From JADLHS01 sp044225555 (GTDB lineage: Bacteria; Verrucomicrobiota; Verrucomicrobiia; Limisphaerales; JADLHS01), in contig JBGAIM010000015.1 of NCBI GenBank assembly GCA_044225555.1, positions 1-64,000 on the forward strand: DNA of 64,000 nucleotides. The letters run 5' to 3'. The translations under genes and the position numbers were made by a program. Of this stretch, positions 7,956-17,473 are shown one piece after another (the stretch's first letter is position 1; each line of letters opens with the position of its first letter). A model generated the notes under the pieces. It ran no database searches and was not told where the DNA came from. It worked only from the letters and a program-made list of their open reading frames with translations.

Positions 7956-10900
7956 TCATACGGTTGTAAACTGTTTCAATGCCTGCTCCAATTGGGTCTG
8001 CGCATCCGCGAAGGAATATCCCTGGACGAGCTTCTCAAACTCCGCCCACGCCCCATCGGCAAAGAGCGCGCGCAGCACTGCCTGGTTGGTCTCGATGAAA
8101 TCCGCCGAGCCCGGATCGAATTCCGCCAATAGCCGGGTCAGTTGTTCCGCCGCCTCACGGGTCTTGACCGGATCAATCGCCGCCGGCTGCTGACTGGTCG
8201 CGGAAACGGTTGCCGCCGGCGAACCCAGCGTTGCCTTCAATCCCGAGATGAGCGGATCGAGTGCCGCAGCGGTCTGCTGTTTGGCAGACTCCAATTCGGC
8301 CGGCGCGACCTTGGCCCGAATCGCCTTCTCCAGAACCGCGGCAGTGCTATGCACGGCTTTGGCGCCGATGTTCCCGGCCACGCCCTTCAAAGTATGGGCA
8401 AGGCGTTCAGCCAGCGCAGCGTCACCCTTGGCCAGCGCCTCGTTGATTTCCCCAACCGCTGGTCCCTGTTGCTCGATGAACTGGCGAAGCAATTTCAAAT
8501 ACAGCTTTCGATTGCCGGCCACCCGGGACAAACCATCCTGCGTGTCGAGACCGGCGATGGACGGTAACTTCTCCGCCGCTCCCCTCGCCCCGTCCTTCCC
8601 TCCATCGGATGGGGAGAGGGTGTCCGCAGGACGGGTGAGCGGTTTGTAAAATCTTCCCACGGTCTCGTACAGATTGCCCGGATCAATCGGCTTGGAGATG
8701 TGATCGTTCATCCCGGCGGCCAGGCACCGCTGCTTCTCCTCCATCGTCGCGTGCGCGGTCATTGCGATAATGGGCAATGTGGCGAACCGCGCGTCGGCAC
8801 GGAGTTTTGCCGTGGCCTGGTAGCCGTCCATTTCCGGCATCTGGAGATCCATCAACACCAGGTCAAACGGCGGCGGCTGCGAACCTTTGGACAGGATTTC
8901 CACCGCCTCGCGACCGTTGTTGGCCACTTTCACGGTCGCCCCGACGCCTTCGAGCAGTTCGACGGCGATCTGTTGGTTGATCTCGTTGTCTTCCGTCAAC
9001 AGGATGCGCGCGCCATGCAACCGTGCCGCCTGTTCCGAATCCGTGGCGGCGGCGACCTCGTCACCCTCATGGGAGAAGACACTCACCAAAGTATCCACGA
9101 TCATGGATTTAGTGACAGGCTTGACGAGGAAGCCGTCCAGTTGCAGCCGCTCCGCTTCCTCACGCACTTCCTCCCGACCAAAAGCCGTGACCAGCACGAT
9201 GTGCGGATGATGCTTGAGCGTCTCGTCGCTCTTGATGTGGCGGCTGGCCTGCAAGCCGTCCATGCCCGGCATGCGCCAGTCCATGAAGACAATGTCATAC
9301 GGCGCGGTCGCATCCTGGCGGCGGACGGCGTCAATTGCCTCCCGCCCGTTGGCCGCCACATCCACGTGCGCGGCGACGGTGCTCAACGGTTCCTGCAAGA
9401 TCTCGCGCGCGGTGGCATTGTCATCCACGACCAACACGCGCAACTGCGAGAGCTTCTCGGGCACAATCTTCCCCGTGCCCGTCGCCGAACCCACGCCCAG
9501 CCAGACGGTGAAGAAGAAGGTGCTGCCCACCCCCGGCTCACTCTCCAGCCAGATGCGGCCGCCCATCAATTCGACCAGCCGCCGGCTGATCGTCAGCCCC
9601 AGCCCCGTGCCGCCATGTTTGCGGGTGGTGGACATGTCGGCCTGCGTGAACGGCTGGAACAGTTTCGCCGCCTGTTCCTTGGTCATGCCGATGCCGGTGT
9701 CGCGCACGGCAAACTTGAGCTGCACTTTCTCGCCGGTGCGTTCGACCTGTTCAATCTCCAGCCGGATTTCCCCCTGCTCGGTGAACTTGACGGCGTTGTT
9801 GACGAAGTTGGTGAGAATCTGGCCGAGCCGCAGCGGGTCGCCCAACAGCACCTCCGGCAGGCCGGGCGCGACATGCGCGAGAAATTCCAGTCCCTTTTCA
9901 TGCGCCTTCTGCGCCGTCAACGTCGTGACGCTGGTAATGACCTCATCCAGTTTGAAGTCCGTGGATTCGATGTCCAGCTTGCCAGCTTCGATCTTGGAGA
10001 AGTCGAGGATGTCATTGATGACCGCCAGCAGCGACGTGCCGGCATTATGCACCTTGCCGACGTAATCGCGCTGTTTGGGGGTGAGTTGGGTCTTGAGGGC
10101 CAGGTGCGACAGACCGATGATGGCATTCATCGGCGTGCGGATTTCGTGGCTCATGTTCGCGAGGAACATGGACTTCATCTGGGTGGCTTCCTCGGCCTTC
10201 TGCTTGGACAGGCTCAGTTCGTCCTGCATCCGTTTGATCTCGGTGATGTCCTGATAAACCCCATACATGAAACGCGCCTTGCCATTCGCGTCCCGCTCCA
10301 GCGACCCGGCGGCATGCAGCCACACGATCTGGCCATCGGTCGGCCGCTTGTACGCGTAAATGACGTCGTAATTCGGAGACCGGCCCTCAATCGCGTCCTG
10401 GTAGCGCTGGGCTGTCACTTTGGCGAGCTCGGGATCCGCCTCCACCACCCGCGCGAACCACTCATTCTGGAGGTGATAACGACCATCCGGCTTGATCACT
10501 TCGCCCGCGATTTTCGCCGCGCGTTCGGACTGGTAATAATATTCGGGATCACTGTAGTCCACGTGCCAGTAACCACACTTCGTCAACTCGAGCGCCATGT
10601 CGGAGAGGAAATTGGCCTGCCGCAATGCCTGCTCGCTCCGTTTGCGCTCGCTGATATCCCGAATGGAAACCGCCACCTGCGCCGACTGCCCCTGCCGGGC
10701 TGGCAACGGACTCAAACCGACTTCCACCGGAAACACCGAACCATCTTTCCGTTGCCCGCGCAATTCGCGGCCCGCGCCCATGTCGCGCGCATTCGGGCTG
10801 TGATGAAAGGCCGCGCGCAATCCCGGGTGCCGGGCACGGACATCGGTGGGGACGAGGATTTCCACCGGTTGGCCGATGAGTTCCTCGCTGGGGTAACCAA

Positions 10901-13190
10901 ACAGTTTCTCGCACTGCGCGTTGGCCAGTTGGATGATGCCCTGTTCGTCCGCCACCATCAGACCGTCCGGGGCCAGCTCGAGCACGCTGCGGAAAAACGC
11001 CTCCGTTTCGCGTAGTCGCTGCTCGGCGCGCAAGCGTTCGGTGATGTCCTGTTTGACGGCCACAAAGTGCGTGAGCTTCCCGTCCTTCGCGCGCACCGGG
11101 GTGATCGTCATCTCCTCCTGATAATGCACGCCGTCTTTGCGTTTGTTGGTGATCGTGCCCTGCCAGACTTTGCCGGAGAGGACCGTCTCCCACAAGTTGC
11201 GGAAGAATTCCCGGTCATGGACGCCGGACTTGAGCACCCGGGGATTCTGGCCGACGGCCTCCTCGCGGGTGTAACCCGTGAGCTGCGTAAATGCCGGGTT
11301 GACCCACTGGATAATCCCTTTGTTGGTTGTGATCACGATGGCATTGGCGGCGGACTCGAGCGCGCTGTGCTGGGTAAGCAACTCCTCTTCGGCGCGTTTG
11401 CGTTCCGTGATGTCGGTAAAGCTGACCACCGAACCCACAATGACGCCATCCTTCAAGATCGGCATTGCACCGTATTCGACCGGCACGCCCGTTCCGTCTT
11501 TGCGCCAGAGAACCTCGTCGTCAACGCGACTGGCCTGGCCAGATTTGTAAGCCGCAAACATCGGGCATTCCTCCATGGGATACTCGCTGCCGTCGGGGCG
11601 ATGATGATGAAACGTGGCGTGGGAAGGTTTTCCAATCAACTCCTCCGCGGTGAAGCCCAACATCCGGCAGACCGCCGGATTCACGAACGTGATCTGCCCT
11701 TCCGTGTCCGTGCCAAAGATGCCCTCGGCGCTGGAATCCAGAATCAATCGTGTGCGCTCCTCGCTCACCTTGAGCTGCTCGCGCTGCGCGGTCAGCTCGC
11801 CCTGCTGCGTGAGCAATTCCTCCTTTTGCGCCAGCAATTCCTCCTGGGACTGCGTCAGTTCCTCGGTCTGCTCCTCGAGCTGACGGGCCTGTTCCTGCGT
11901 CTGGGACAACAATTCCTGCGTGCGCAAATTGCGCTGCAATACTTCGAGGTTCAAGGCGACCACCGGCAGCAGCTCGTCGAGCAAGGCGCGCTCCCGGGGA
12001 TGGAAATCGCGGAACGCCGCCAGCTCGATGACGCCCAGCAAATTGGCTTGGGACACCAGCGGCAGGGCCGCCGCCTGCGTTGGCGCGGCATCGCCAAGCC
12101 CCGAGGCAATCCTGAGATAGTTGGCGGGAAGATCGGCCAGGGTGACAGGCTGTTTGTCGCGCGCGCACTGCCCGACGAGCCCTTCCCCGTCGCCAAATGA
12201 AGTCGCCAACTCGGCCTCCGCCGCCAGGCCATAACCGGCAATTCTTCGGAGTCGGCCGGATTTCTCCTCCTTCAAGTAAAAGCCGGCAATGCCGCCGCCG
12301 AGTGCCGGCACGAGACCCGAGAGCAGTCGTTGCCCGAACTCCGCCAGTGAAGTGGCGCCCTGCAAATCGCCGGTGAGTTTGCCGGCGGTGGCTTTGACCC
12401 AACGCTGTTCGTCCATCGCCGCGGCGCCTTGCTTCAAGATCTCCACCGAGCGCGCCAGTCCCCCGGTTTCATCGGTCGCTTTGGTGAACGGGACTTCCTG
12501 GGAGTAATCCCCGGCGGCGATGGTTTTCACCGAGGCTTCGAGCGCCTGGACGGGCCGCACGATTCTTCGAAGCGTGAAGTAACCCAGAATGGCCGTCAGC
12601 AGCCAGGCGAGCGTATTGGCCGTGAACATCTCCCAGCGGAATTTTTCGATCTCGGCAATCGCCCGCTTGCCCGCATCCACCGAAAGCTTCTCATTATGGG
12701 CGATCCACTCCGCGGAAACCTCGCTCAGCCGCACGCCAATTTGCGCGACCGCGCTGCCCCAGTAAGCCGAGGCCTCCTCCCGTTGGCCCGATACCAGCAG
12801 GTTCAGCACGCGTTTCGACCCCAGGATCCATTGCTGGCTGCTGTTGGAGTAGTCGCGGTAAAGCCGGCGATCCTTGTCATCAGTGATCATATGATCGCCG
12901 TAATCGTTCAAGAACTTCGCCAGGGCCGCCTCATCCTGGTCAAACATTTTTTGAGCAACCGCCCGCTGGTCATCATTGGTCGCCAACAGATAACTCCGAA
13001 CATTCACGCGCAGTTCCGAGAACGTTCGGGAGATATTCCCGAGCATCGCGATGCTGGGAATCTGGGTGTCTGATACCACCCGGGTGTGGCGTTCGACGTC
13101 GGACAATTGCAGGCGTGTGAATATGCCCAGGCCCAAGAGTGCCGCCAGCGGCACCGCCACCAGCAAGGTTAATCGTTTGGCGATTGTCAT
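7956..13190 (-). CDS. Large hybrid sensor histidine kinase (HAMP-GAF-PAS x4-HisKA-HATPase-REC-REC-Hpt)
   Basis: A membrane-bound kinase of about 1744 aa. Approximate order: TM helix at the very N-terminus (LTLLVAVPLAALLGLGIF), a four-helix periplasmic sensor, a second TM near 200 (LAWLLTAILGYFTL), HAMP, GAF, a Glu/Gln-rich coiled coil (440-485), four PAS/PAC units, HisKA with ANMSHEIRTPMNAIIG near 1030, and HATPase (FVNNAVKF, GTGLGLTISRRLVELMGG). Two receivers follow (VLVVDDNATAREIL; ILLTEDNEINQQIA) and an Hpt domain (AERLAHTLKGVAGNIGA). The start at 13190 (MTIAKRLT) is preferred over 13220, which would overlap cheR. It lies between cheR upstream and the receiver-phosphatase downstream, its most likely output. 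The ligand is unknown. Confidence 0.9.
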   Translation of the reverse strand: MTIAKRLTLLVAVPLAALLGLGIFTRLQLSDVERHTRVVSDTQIPSIAMLGNISRTFSELRVNVRSYLLATNDDQRAVAQKMFDQDEAALAKFLNDYGDHMITDDKDRRLYRDYSNSSQQWILGSKRVLNLLVSGQREEASAYWGSAVAQIGVRLSEVSAEWIAHNEKLSVDAGKRAIAEIEKFRWEMFTANTLAWLLTAILGYFTLRRIVRPVQALEASVKTIAAGDYSQEVPFTKATDETGGLARSVEILKQGAAAMDEQRWVKATAGKLTGDLQGATSLAEFGQRLLSGLVPALGGGIAGFYLKEEKSGRLRRIAGYGLAAEAELATSFGDGEGLVGQCARDKQPVTLADLPANYLRIASGLGDAAPTQAAALPLVSQANLLGVIELAAFRDFHPRERALLDELLPVVALNLEVLQRNLRTQELLSQTQEQARQLEEQTEELTQSQEELLAQKEELLTQQGELTAQREQLKVSEERTRLILDSSAEGIFGTDTEGQITFVNPAVCRMLGFTAEELIGKPSHATFHHHRPDGSEYPMEECPMFAAYKSGQASRVDDEVLWRKDGTGVPVEYGAMPILKDGVIVGSVVSFTDITERKRAEEELLTQHSALESAANAIVITTNKGIIQWVNPAFTQLTGYTREEAVGQNPRVLKSGVHDREFFRNLWETVLSGKVWQGTITNKRKDGVHYQEEMTITPVRAKDGKLTHFVAVKQDITERLRAEQRLRETEAFFRSVLELAPDGLMVADEQGIIQLANAQCEKLFGYPSEELIGQPVEILVPTDVRARHPGLRAAFHHSPNARDMGAGRELRGQRKDGSVFPVEVGLSPLPARQGQSAQVAVSIRDISERKRSEQALRQANFLSDMALELTKCGYWHVDYSDPEYYYQSERAAKIAGEVIKPDGRYHLQNEWFARVVEADPELAKVTAQRYQDAIEGRSPNYDVIYAYKRPTDGQIVWLHAAGSLERDANGKARFMYGVYQDITEIKRMQDELSLSKQKAEEATQMKSMFLANMSHEIRTPMNAIIGLSHLALKTQLTPKQRDYVGKVHNAGTSLLAVINDILDFSKIEAGKLDIESTDFKLDEVITSVTTLTAQKAHEKGLEFLAHVAPGLPEVLLGDPLRLGQILTNFVNNAVKFTEQGEIRLEIEQVERTGEKVQLKFAVRDTGIGMTKEQAAKLFQPFTQADMSTTRKHGGTGLGLTISRRLVELMGGRIWLESEPGVGSTFFFTVWLGVGSATGTGKIVPEKLSQLRVLVVDDNATAREILQEPLSTVAAHVDVAANGREAIDAVRRQDATAPYDIVFMDWRMPGMDGLQASRHIKSDETLKHHPHIVLVTAFGREEVREEAERLQLDGFLVKPVTKSMIVDTLVSVFSHEGDEVAAATDSEQAARLHGARILLTEDNEINQQIAVELLEGVGATVKVANNGREAVEILSKGSQPPPFDLVLMDLQMPEMDGYQATAKLRADARFATLPIIAMTAHATMEEKQRCLAAGMNDHISKPIDPGNLYETVGRFYKPLTRPADTLSPSDGGKDGARGAAEKLPSIAGLDTQDGLSRVAGNRKLYLKLLRQFIEQQGPAVGEINEALAKGDAALAERLAHTLKGVAGNIGAKAVHSTAAVLEKAIRAKVAPAELESAKQQTAAALDPLISGLKATLGSPAATVSATSQQPAAIDPVKTREAAEQLTRLLAEFDPGSADFIETNQAVLRALFADGAWAEFEKLVQGYSFADAQTQLEQALKQFTTV

Positions 13191-13197
13191 AGTGAAA

Positions 13198-14064
13198 TCA
13201 TCTACCCGTCCTGCAACCAACCCCTTCCGGATGCAGCGTGGCGCTCCGGTTGTGCTTCAGCGAGTAAATCCCGTCGCTGGCCGGGTTGAACAAATTAGCC
13301 GCGCCGGCGGGGTGTTCGGAAGGATCAAGCATCAGCAAACCATCCGGGGCGAGCAACGCGGCCATCCGCTCCAACACGGCTTGCCGATGACGGGCTTCCA
13401 GATACATCAGCACGTTGCGACAGAAGATCACGTCGAACCCACCGGTCATCGGCCACTCTCCCGCCACCAGGTTCAGCGGCTGCAACTCCAACAATTTCCG
13501 CAACGCCGGCCCAACCCGGACGCAGTTCGGCGGGACGAAAAAGCGGGCCCGTCGTTCGGCGGACACCGGTTTAAGCACGGCCTCGCTGTATTCTCCACGC
13601 TCCGCGACCGCCAGTGCCCCGGCATCAACATCCGTCGCGAGGATGCAAACCGGCGGCACGCCAGACTGAAATCGTTCCGTCACTGCCATCGCCAGTGACC
13701 ACGCTTCCTCTCCCGTGGCCGTGCCGGCCGACCAGATACGCGCCGCTCCGCGCTGCTTCACGGCCAGGAGCGCCTGCTCGGCTGCCGCCTCAAAGTGAGC
13801 CGGATGCCGGAAAAAGCCGGTGAACTTGGTGGTGAGCAAGCCAAGGAATTGGCGGGTAGCCAAGGGCTCGCCGGCCTCGACGGCACGGATCAACTCGTCC
13901 AAAGCTGCGTCGTCCTGGATTCCCAACCGCCGGCTACGGCGCAGTAGCAATTCCCGATGTCGTTCCACCAATTCAATTCCCGCCAGCCGCAAGGCCAGTT
14001 GTTGTGTGCGGTCAAACTGTCGGTTGGTTAACATCATTGCCACGTCCGCATGCCCCGAGTTCAC
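13198..14064 (-). CDS. cheR: CheR-type protein-glutamate O-methyltransferase
   Basis: A SAM-dependent methyltransferase, 288 aa, with the CheR N-terminal helical domain (through about residue 85) and Rossmann C-domain. It shows WSAGTATGEEAWSLAM (SAM site; the usual SAGCSTGEE has TAT here), the acidic ATDVDAGAL and FCRNVLMYL. The start is a GTG at 14064 forming a GTGA overlap with the sulP stop. Its stop lies seven bases before the hybrid kinase, so cheR and the kinase are probably translated together. There is no chemoreceptor or CheB nearby, which suggests a role in a sensory system other than classical chemotaxis; the substrate may be the kinase's own sensor helices (inference). Confidence 0.88.
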   Translation of the reverse strand: MNSGHADVAMMLTNRQFDRTQQLALRLAGIELVERHRELLLRRSRRLGIQDDAALDELIRAVEAGEPLATRQFLGLLTTKFTGFFRHPAHFEAAAEQALLAVKQRGAARIWSAGTATGEEAWSLAMAVTERFQSGVPPVCILATDVDAGALAVAERGEYSEAVLKPVSAERRARFFVPPNCVRVGPALRKLLELQPLNLVAGEWPMTGGFDVIFCRNVLMYLEARHRQAVLERMAALLAPDGLLMLDPSEHPAGAANLFNPASDGIYSLKHNRSATLHPEGVGCRTGR

Positions 14065-15764
14065 CCGTTTTTTTCCTGGCTGTCCACCACATCCGCAACC
14101 GAGGTGTACCGGTCAATCCCACCAAGTTTGGCGTCCAGTCCCTCGCGCCGCAAACGCTCACGCACCGCGGAGCGGGCCTCGACGACTTGCACGCGAATGC
14201 CCGCCGCCGTGAGTTCCTCGGCCAGGCCCGCCAGTGCATAGGCGCTTTGCAGGTCCACATGCGGCGAGGCGGATAGATCAATGATGACGAGCTTGGGCGG
14301 TGTGGCTTCGGCGCGCACGCGCTCGGCAATCGTATCCCGGACGGAATCCACGTTGAAATAAATCAAGTTCGCCTCGGGCCGGAAAATGAGCACGCCGGGA
14401 ATCAATTCGTTGTCCGGATGCCGTTCGCGGTCGGAGAAGCGTCGCGTGCCCTGGATGCGTCCAAGAAATGCAACGTGCGGATTGGCCGCGCGGCGGAGCA
14501 ATTGCACGAGGGAGATGATGGCACCAATCATCACGCCGCGCAGGAGGCCGGAACTCATCACGCCCACCAAGGCCGTCAGCGCCACGACAAATTCCGACCG
14601 GCTGGCATGCCAGAGATGTTTGAGTTCCGAGGCTTGGAACAGTCCGGCCACCGCCACGAGCACGATGGCTGCGAGCACCGGTTGCGGGAGCGCACTCAAC
14701 AGATGGGAAAAGAACAGCACGACGATCAGAATGAAGCCCCCGGCCAGCGCGGTTGAAAGTGGCGAACGCGCGCCGCCGCCTTCGTTGACCAACGATTGCG
14801 ACATGCCGCCGCTGACAGGAAACCCCTGACCGATGCCGGCCGCGAGATTTGCCGCGGCCAGCGCGAGAAACTCCTGATTGGCGTCCAGCCGCCCGCCATG
14901 CTTGGCGGTGAACATTCGGCCAATGGCGGCGGTTTCCACCGCGCCCAACATGAAACACGCCAGCGCCAGCGGCAGCAGTTGATTCAAGTCGCCCCAATGA
15001 ACCGCCGGCAGCCCCAGTGTGGGCAAACCCGGTGGCACGTCTCCCAGCAGTTTCACCCCGCGCGTGTCGAGCGCCAAGGCTGACGACGCAACGATGCCAC
15101 CGATGACAACGAACAGCGCCACCGGTTTGTTCTTGAGGAAAATCTTCCCGAGAATTAGCAGCGCCAGCGCAAGGCCGCCGATGGTCAACGAGGCCGCGTT
15201 GGTTTCGCCCAGGTGCTGGAGAAAGTAACCGCTGTTGATCCAAAAGCTTCCGTGTTCACCGTGAAAACCGAAGAGCTTGGGCAGTTGCGTGCTCGCGAGG
15301 AACAGCGCCACGCCGCACTTGAACCCGGTCATCACACTTTCTGAAATGAAGTTCACAATCGCGCCCGCCTTGGCCAGCCACGCGATGAACGCAATGCCCG
15401 CCACGAGCAGCGCCGTGCCGGCGGCGAGCGCGCCAAACTTCGTCATGTCGCCACCGGCAATCTCGCCCAGCGACGATCCGATCAAGAGCGAGATGGCCGA
15501 GGTGACCGTGATGGAAGTGTGTCGGGAACTGCAAAACAACCAGAAGACCAGTCCACCAAACAGGCAGGCATAGAGACCCGCTTGCGGCGGGAGACTGGCG
15601 AGCGAGGCATCACCCAGCGCCGCCGGCAGGAGGTAGGCTGCGAGCGTGACGGCGGCGATAAGATCTCCGCGCAGCCAACTCAGGTCGTAGGTGCGCAGCC
15701 AGATCAGCGCTGGCAGTACCGAACGGAGCCGCGTTGACGTACCACTGGCAGCTTCCTCAGGCAT
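14061..15764 (-). CDS. SulP-family anion transporter with C-terminal STAS domain
   Basis: A 567-residue inner-membrane transporter of the SLC26/SulP family, which moves sulfate, bicarbonate or other anions. The N-terminal half has family features (GDLIAAVTLAAYLLPAALGD; PPQAGLYACLFGGLVFWLFC) and 10-12 hydrophobic segments up to about residue 415. The STAS domain occupies about 440-560 (IIDLSASPHVDLQSAYAL). The stop overlaps the GTG of cheR by four bases, coupling transporter, methyltransferase and kinase genes in one transcript. The substrate cannot be told from the sequence; in SulP proteins the STAS domain is regulatory. This linkage of an anion transporter to a sensory kinase is unusual. 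Confidence 0.9.
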   Translation of the reverse strand: MPEEAASGTSTRLRSVLPALIWLRTYDLSWLRGDLIAAVTLAAYLLPAALGDASLASLPPQAGLYACLFGGLVFWLFCSSRHTSITVTSAISLLIGSSLGEIAGGDMTKFGALAAGTALLVAGIAFIAWLAKAGAIVNFISESVMTGFKCGVALFLASTQLPKLFGFHGEHGSFWINSGYFLQHLGETNAASLTIGGLALALLILGKIFLKNKPVALFVVIGGIVASSALALDTRGVKLLGDVPPGLPTLGLPAVHWGDLNQLLPLALACFMLGAVETAAIGRMFTAKHGGRLDANQEFLALAAANLAAGIGQGFPVSGGMSQSLVNEGGGARSPLSTALAGGFILIVVLFFSHLLSALPQPVLAAIVLVAVAGLFQASELKHLWHASRSEFVVALTALVGVMSSGLLRGVMIGAIISLVQLLRRAANPHVAFLGRIQGTRRFSDRERHPDNELIPGVLIFRPEANLIYFNVDSVRDTIAERVRAEATPPKLVIIDLSASPHVDLQSAYALAGLAEELTAAGIRVQVVEARSAVRERLRREGLDAKLGGIDRYTSVADVVDSQEKNG

Positions 15765-15833
15765 GGATTTCGAGATCAGCAGATCGAAGCGTTCCCGAAT
15801 CGTTCCGGGCGCTCCCGGCGGATCCGGGAGCGG

Positions 15834-16490
15834 TCACGGCACGACGCCGTCTTTTCGCATGGCCGCGACGATCTTTGCAACGACGGGATCCATTTCGGAC
15901 ACGCGATCCATATTCTCCTTCAGAACCGTCTGCGTCTGCCCGGACCAGAGGCGTTTCTCGGTATTCAGGTCGTAAACGCCGGCTTCAATGAACACCGCCT
16001 GCTTCAAACTGCCGTACGTGGGGCTCATGTCCATGAAGGCCACAGTGTAGTAGTCATACCAGCCCATGTTTTCGATTCCCGTAACCGTCGCCGCATAATT
16101 CTCATTCCCAGCGCGGCTTTCATGGAACGAACTCCCCTTACCGGCCAGGCGCAAGATCAGTACGGCCTGCGCGCCCGTCGCTCGGAAGCGCTCGGCGGCG
16201 GCGCGCTTGTCCTCCTTGATGTCGGGCAGTGACAGGAGGTCAAAGGTGACGACCGCCGGGGCACCGGTTTTTGCCAGTTGGCGGACACAACGATTTTCAA
16301 AACCCTGGCGCACCAAACCGCGTTCTTCGATGGCGAGGACGGCGATTTTGCCGACGGGTTGTGGACAGTCGGGAGATTTCCACGTCTGTTGAACCTTGGT
16401 AGCCGCGCAACCGCAGAGCCAGACAGCGAGGGTGCTGAGCGCAAGGAGACGGAGTTTCAGAGGCAGGAAGGGATGTTTGGTTTGGTTCAT
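15834..16490 (-). CDS. Predicted lipoprotein (DUF4136-like)
   Basis: 218 aa with a lipobox, LAVWLCGC, near residue 28, so the mature protein is probably anchored to the envelope. The fold suggested by KIAVLAIEERGLVRQGFENR, GAQAVLILRLAG and VFIEAGVYDLNTEKRLWSGQ is like that of small lipoproteins grouped under DUF4136 and related names. Function unknown. It lies 18 bases downstream of the DUF2950 gene and is probably in the same transcript as DUF3300-DUF2950. Confidence 0.6.
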   Translation of the reverse strand: MNQTKHPFLPLKLRLLALSTLAVWLCGCAATKVQQTWKSPDCPQPVGKIAVLAIEERGLVRQGFENRCVRQLAKTGAPAVVTFDLLSLPDIKEDKRAAAERFRATGAQAVLILRLAGKGSSFHESRAGNENYAATVTGIENMGWYDYYTVAFMDMSPTYGSLKQAVFIEAGVYDLNTEKRLWSGQTQTVLKENMDRVSEMDPVVAKIVAAMRKDGVVP

Positions 16491-16508
16491 AAATGGAGAC
16501 TTTCAGCA

Positions 16509-17453
16509 TCAATCGGCGGAGAGATGCCACGAAGCGTCAGGGGCGTAGGTGGTCATTTTTCGGGCGGCCTTAACGGTGCCCTTGCCCAGGTCTTTTTGAT
16601 AAACACGGCCTTGTTGATTGACGATGAAAGTCATCACGCCGGATTGACCGTACTCCGCCGGCCATGCCACCAGGGCGAAACCGCCGATCATGTTGCCATT
16701 GATGAGGTAGTCGTACTTTCCGCCCGGAGCATTTTTCCCCTGGCGTGTCAGGATCTTGAAGCAGTAGCCGTGGAAGGGCTGCGGTTCGGGATCGGACTCC
16801 GCCGATTTCTGGGAGTAGCCTACACCCTGGGCATAAGCGACCAGCGGCCCCAGCGGGCTGATTTCACCATTGAGTTCGGTCGGCCAGTAGAGGCCGTCGG
16901 TACGGTCATCGGTGCTGATGAACTTTTGCGCGTATTCGAGCACGTCATCGCCATCGCGGTCCCGACCGGCATACTCGCGTTGCGCCTGCACGTAGGCCCG
17001 CATCACGCGCAACACGTCAAGTTCGTTGCGGCCAATGCGGCGGTTGAGCAGTTCCTCCAGACCCGCCGTGGTGTCGAACTGCCAGCCGCCGGCAACCTTC
17101 ACGAGCGGAATCGGGAAGGGCCAGGCATCGGGCCCGATTTCGAGGACCATCCGTGCGTCCGACTCGCGCACGAGCCGATTCGTGACGTTGAAGGCGTCGG
17201 CAAATTTGGCCAACTCCACCGCGCCCTGGACTTCATCGGGATTGACCAGCGCCTGTGATTCGGAGCCCAGTAACGAGCCAAGCGCGGCGCGGTTGGTCGT
17301 GCTGACCGCCTGGCCCAAAGCCGTCACCGCCTCCTCGGGGGTGGCAAAAACTTGGGCTGCGTCAGCAGCGGAAAGGTTGAAGGGCAAAACCGCCAGCACC
17401 AAAGACGACAGGACTGTGCCGGCGAACATTGGAAATGAAGCATGGTTTTTCAT
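16509..17453 (-). CDS. DUF2950 family exported protein
   Basis: 314 aa with a signal peptide (cleavage near NLSAADA). Characteristic DUF2950 stretches are FATPEEAVTALGQAVSTTN, FPIPLVKVAGGWQFDTTAG, ELDVLRVMRAYVQAQREYA, YLINGNMIGGFALVAWPAEY and GVMTFIVNQQGRVYQKDLG. The biochemical role is not known. It directly follows the DUF3300 gene, the usual partner of DUF2950 in other genomes; the pair is thought to act together in the envelope, but the task is undefined. Confidence 0.88.
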   Translation of the reverse strand: MKNHASFPMFAGTVLSSLVLAVLPFNLSAADAAQVFATPEEAVTALGQAVSTTNRAALGSLLGSESQALVNPDEVQGAVELAKFADAFNVTNRLVRESDARMVLEIGPDAWPFPIPLVKVAGGWQFDTTAGLEELLNRRIGRNELDVLRVMRAYVQAQREYAGRDRDGDDVLEYAQKFISTDDRTDGLYWPTELNGEISPLGPLVAYAQGVGYSQKSAESDPEPQPFHGYCFKILTRQGKNAPGGKYDYLINGNMIGGFALVAWPAEYGQSGVMTFIVNQQGRVYQKDLGKGTVKAARKMTTYAPDASWHLSAD

Positions 17454-17473
17454 GAAATGTCTCCTATGGGAAT

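Noticed and set aside
8700..11015. A 771-codon open frame on the plus strand
   Set aside because: It is exactly antisense to the hybrid kinase; composition is His/Arg/Gln-rich as expected of a GC-rich reverse frame, and the kinase motifs on the other strand are complete.
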